DNA from: Bacillota bacterium
Lineage (GTDB): Bacteria; Bacillota; Clostridia; Saccharofermentanales; UBA5734
DNA: 6,580 nucleotides
Assembly (NCBI GenBank): GCA_023438965.1
Contig: JAEXPB010000411.1
Location: 1 to 6,580, forward strand
Direction: 5' to 3'
Shown one piece after another: positions 5,875-6,580 of the stretch. Numbering within the stretch: position 1 is the stretch's first letter; every line of letters begins with the position of its first letter. The position numbers and the translations under genes were made by a program. The notes beneath the pieces were generated by a model that did not search any database, was not told where the DNA came from, and saw nothing but the letters and a program-made list of their open reading frames with translations.

Positions 5875-6580
5875 TTAGCCATGCCACCACTTGCTTCCGG
5901 ATGTTTTCAATGAACCCTTGTCCTGTTTCTCCAAATATTTGCGGACCATCGACGCCAGTTTGAAGAGCACGGCGTCATCAAAACTGCGCAGATCCAGGCC
6001 GGTGATCTTCTGGACCTTGTCCAGGCGATAGACCAGCGTGTTGCGATGAACGAACAGCTGACGGGACGTCTCGCTGCCGTTCAGGTTGTTTTCGAAAAAT
6101 TTCTGGATTGTCAGCAGCGTTTCGCTGTCCAGGGCTTCATATGCGCCCTTGGGAAACACTTCGTCCAGGAACATATGGCACAGTGTCGGCGGCAACTGGT
6201 AAATCAGGCGTCCTAAACCGAGCTGGTCATAACGCATGACATAGTTGTCGCTCTCGAAGATGCTGCCGACAGTCAGGGCCAGCGATGCTTCGCGGTAGGA
6301 CTTGGCCGTGTCCTTCAGGGTTTCGGCCGGCATGCCGATGCCAATGTGGACCTTGGCCATTGATTCGGCGTTGAGGTTGTCCAGGATCAGGCCGGCCATT
6401 GCGTCGATCTGATCCGGCTCATCCTTCGGGTAGTCGGTCAGGAGGACAATGGTCTCCTCATCCATGGCGAGAATGTAATTGCTCCGGCGGTCCGGAAAGA
6501 GGTGCTGCATGATCTCGAGGCAGTCAACCTCCTCGGCCTGTTCGATGCGAATCAGGTAAGCCAGGCGAGGCACAGTGTAG
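5875..6580 (-). CDS. PucR/CdaR-family helix-turn-helix regulator, C-terminal part (runs off window)
   Basis: This is a probable DNA-binding transcriptional regulator. The frame is open up to the window edge: codons Tyr-Thr precede the GTG at 6573, so that GTG is probably internal and the N-terminal domain lies outside. Numbered from that GTG, residues 1 to about 115 match the GGDEF-like middle domain of CdaR/PucR proteins, with the typical beginning VPRLAYLIRIE, then IVLLTDYP (42-49) and VHIGIGMPAETLKDTAKSYREA (75-96). Residues 152-213 are the PucR C-terminal helix-turn-helix: LLTIQKFFENN, then SETSRQLFVHRNTLVYRLDK (169-186), the recognition region, and KITGLDL followed by F198DDAVLFKLA. No true diguanylate cyclase GGDEF motif is visible. 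CdaR itself senses sugar diacids through an N-terminal domain, but that part cannot be seen, so the ligand is unknown. It sits 30 nt before ftsE in the same direction, which suggests cotranscription. The family is confident; the exact subfamily is not. Confidence 0.87.
   Translation of the reverse strand, partial: YTVPRLAYLIRIEQAEEVDCLEIMQHLFPDRRSNYILAMDEETIVLLTDYPKDEPDQIDAMAGLILDNLNAESMAKVHIGIGMPAETLKDTAKSYREASLALTVGSIFESDNYVMRYDQLGLGRLIYQLPPTLCHMFLDEVFPKGAYEALDSETLLTIQKFFENNLNGSETSRQLFVHRNTLVYRLDKVQKITGLDLRSFDDAVLFKLASMVRKYLEKQDKGSLKTSGSKWWHG

Larger units (their letters stand above)
1..6580 (-). other. Probable single operon: regulator-ftsE-ftsX-M23-S41-methyltransferase-hslO
   Basis: All seven genes share one strand. 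The intervals are 30, -4 (ATGA), 16, 16, 6 and 29 nt, and none contains a GC-rich hairpin followed by a T-run. No stretch longer than 30 bases is non-coding, so there is little room for internal promoters outside coding sequence. Strong Shine-Dalgarno sites precede ftsE, ftsX, the M23 gene and hslO, while the S41 protease and methyltransferase have weak ones. This suggests lower or coupled translation of those two. Cotranscription is inferred from spacing only. Confidence 0.7.

Noticed and set aside
6571..6573. GTG as the true start of the PucR/CdaR-type regulator
   Set aside because: The frame stays open to the window edge, no ribosome site can be judged in the few bases left, and the family normally has an N-terminal domain before this VPR segment. 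A partial gene is more likely.

Overview
The window is a tightly packed run of seven genes, all read from the minus strand, so transcription goes from high to low coordinates. It is GC-rich (by eye near 60 %) and has no RNA gene, mobile element, CRISPR array or convincing terminator. The gene set and the Shine-Dalgarno sites (AAGGAG, AGGAGG, GGAGGT) suggest a GC-rich clostridial-type member of the Bacillota. The features behind this are FtsE/FtsX next to a coiled-coil M23 peptidase and a membrane-anchored S41/CtpA protease, a PucR/CdaR-type regulator, a YqeM-like methyltransferase and Hsp33. The taxonomic call is an inference from gene content, not a database match.

Layout in transcription order: (1) 6580-5875, the C-terminal part of a PucR/CdaR-family regulator whose N-terminus lies outside the window. 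(2) 5844-5038, ftsE, starting at TTG and carrying an unusual Ala/Pro-rich tail. (3) 5041-4151, ftsX, sharing an ATGA overlap with ftsE. (4) 4134-2827, a secreted coiled-coil M23 (LytM) peptidase with an intact zinc site. (5) 2810-1488, a membrane-anchored PDZ/S41 C-terminal processing peptidase whose conserved third catalytic residue (Gln) is replaced by Thr. (6) 1481-633, a class I SAM-dependent methyltransferase. (7) 603-1, hslO (Hsp33), whose C-terminal zinc domain lies outside the window. The gaps between genes are 30, -4, 16, 16, 6 and 29 nt, so a single polycistronic transcript is likely. The promoter is probably beyond position 6580 and any terminator beyond position 1.

The core is a cell-wall-cleavage module. 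FtsEX is an ABC-type complex that uses cytoplasmic ATP hydrolysis to activate an extracytoplasmic peptidoglycan hydrolase or hydrolase activator. The M23 protein encoded immediately downstream has the expected coiled-coil plus catalytic architecture and is the natural partner. The S41 protease may process or turn over the hydrolase, as related proteases do in other bacteria. The methyltransferase and Hsp33 have no obvious mechanistic link to this module and may simply be cotranscribed.

I did not find a clearly undescribed system. The most interesting points are the Q-to-T change in the S41 active site, two polar replacements in the FtsE ATPase core together with its tail, the pairing of an apparently active M23 enzyme with FtsEX and an S41 protease, and the regulator placed directly upstream of ftsE.
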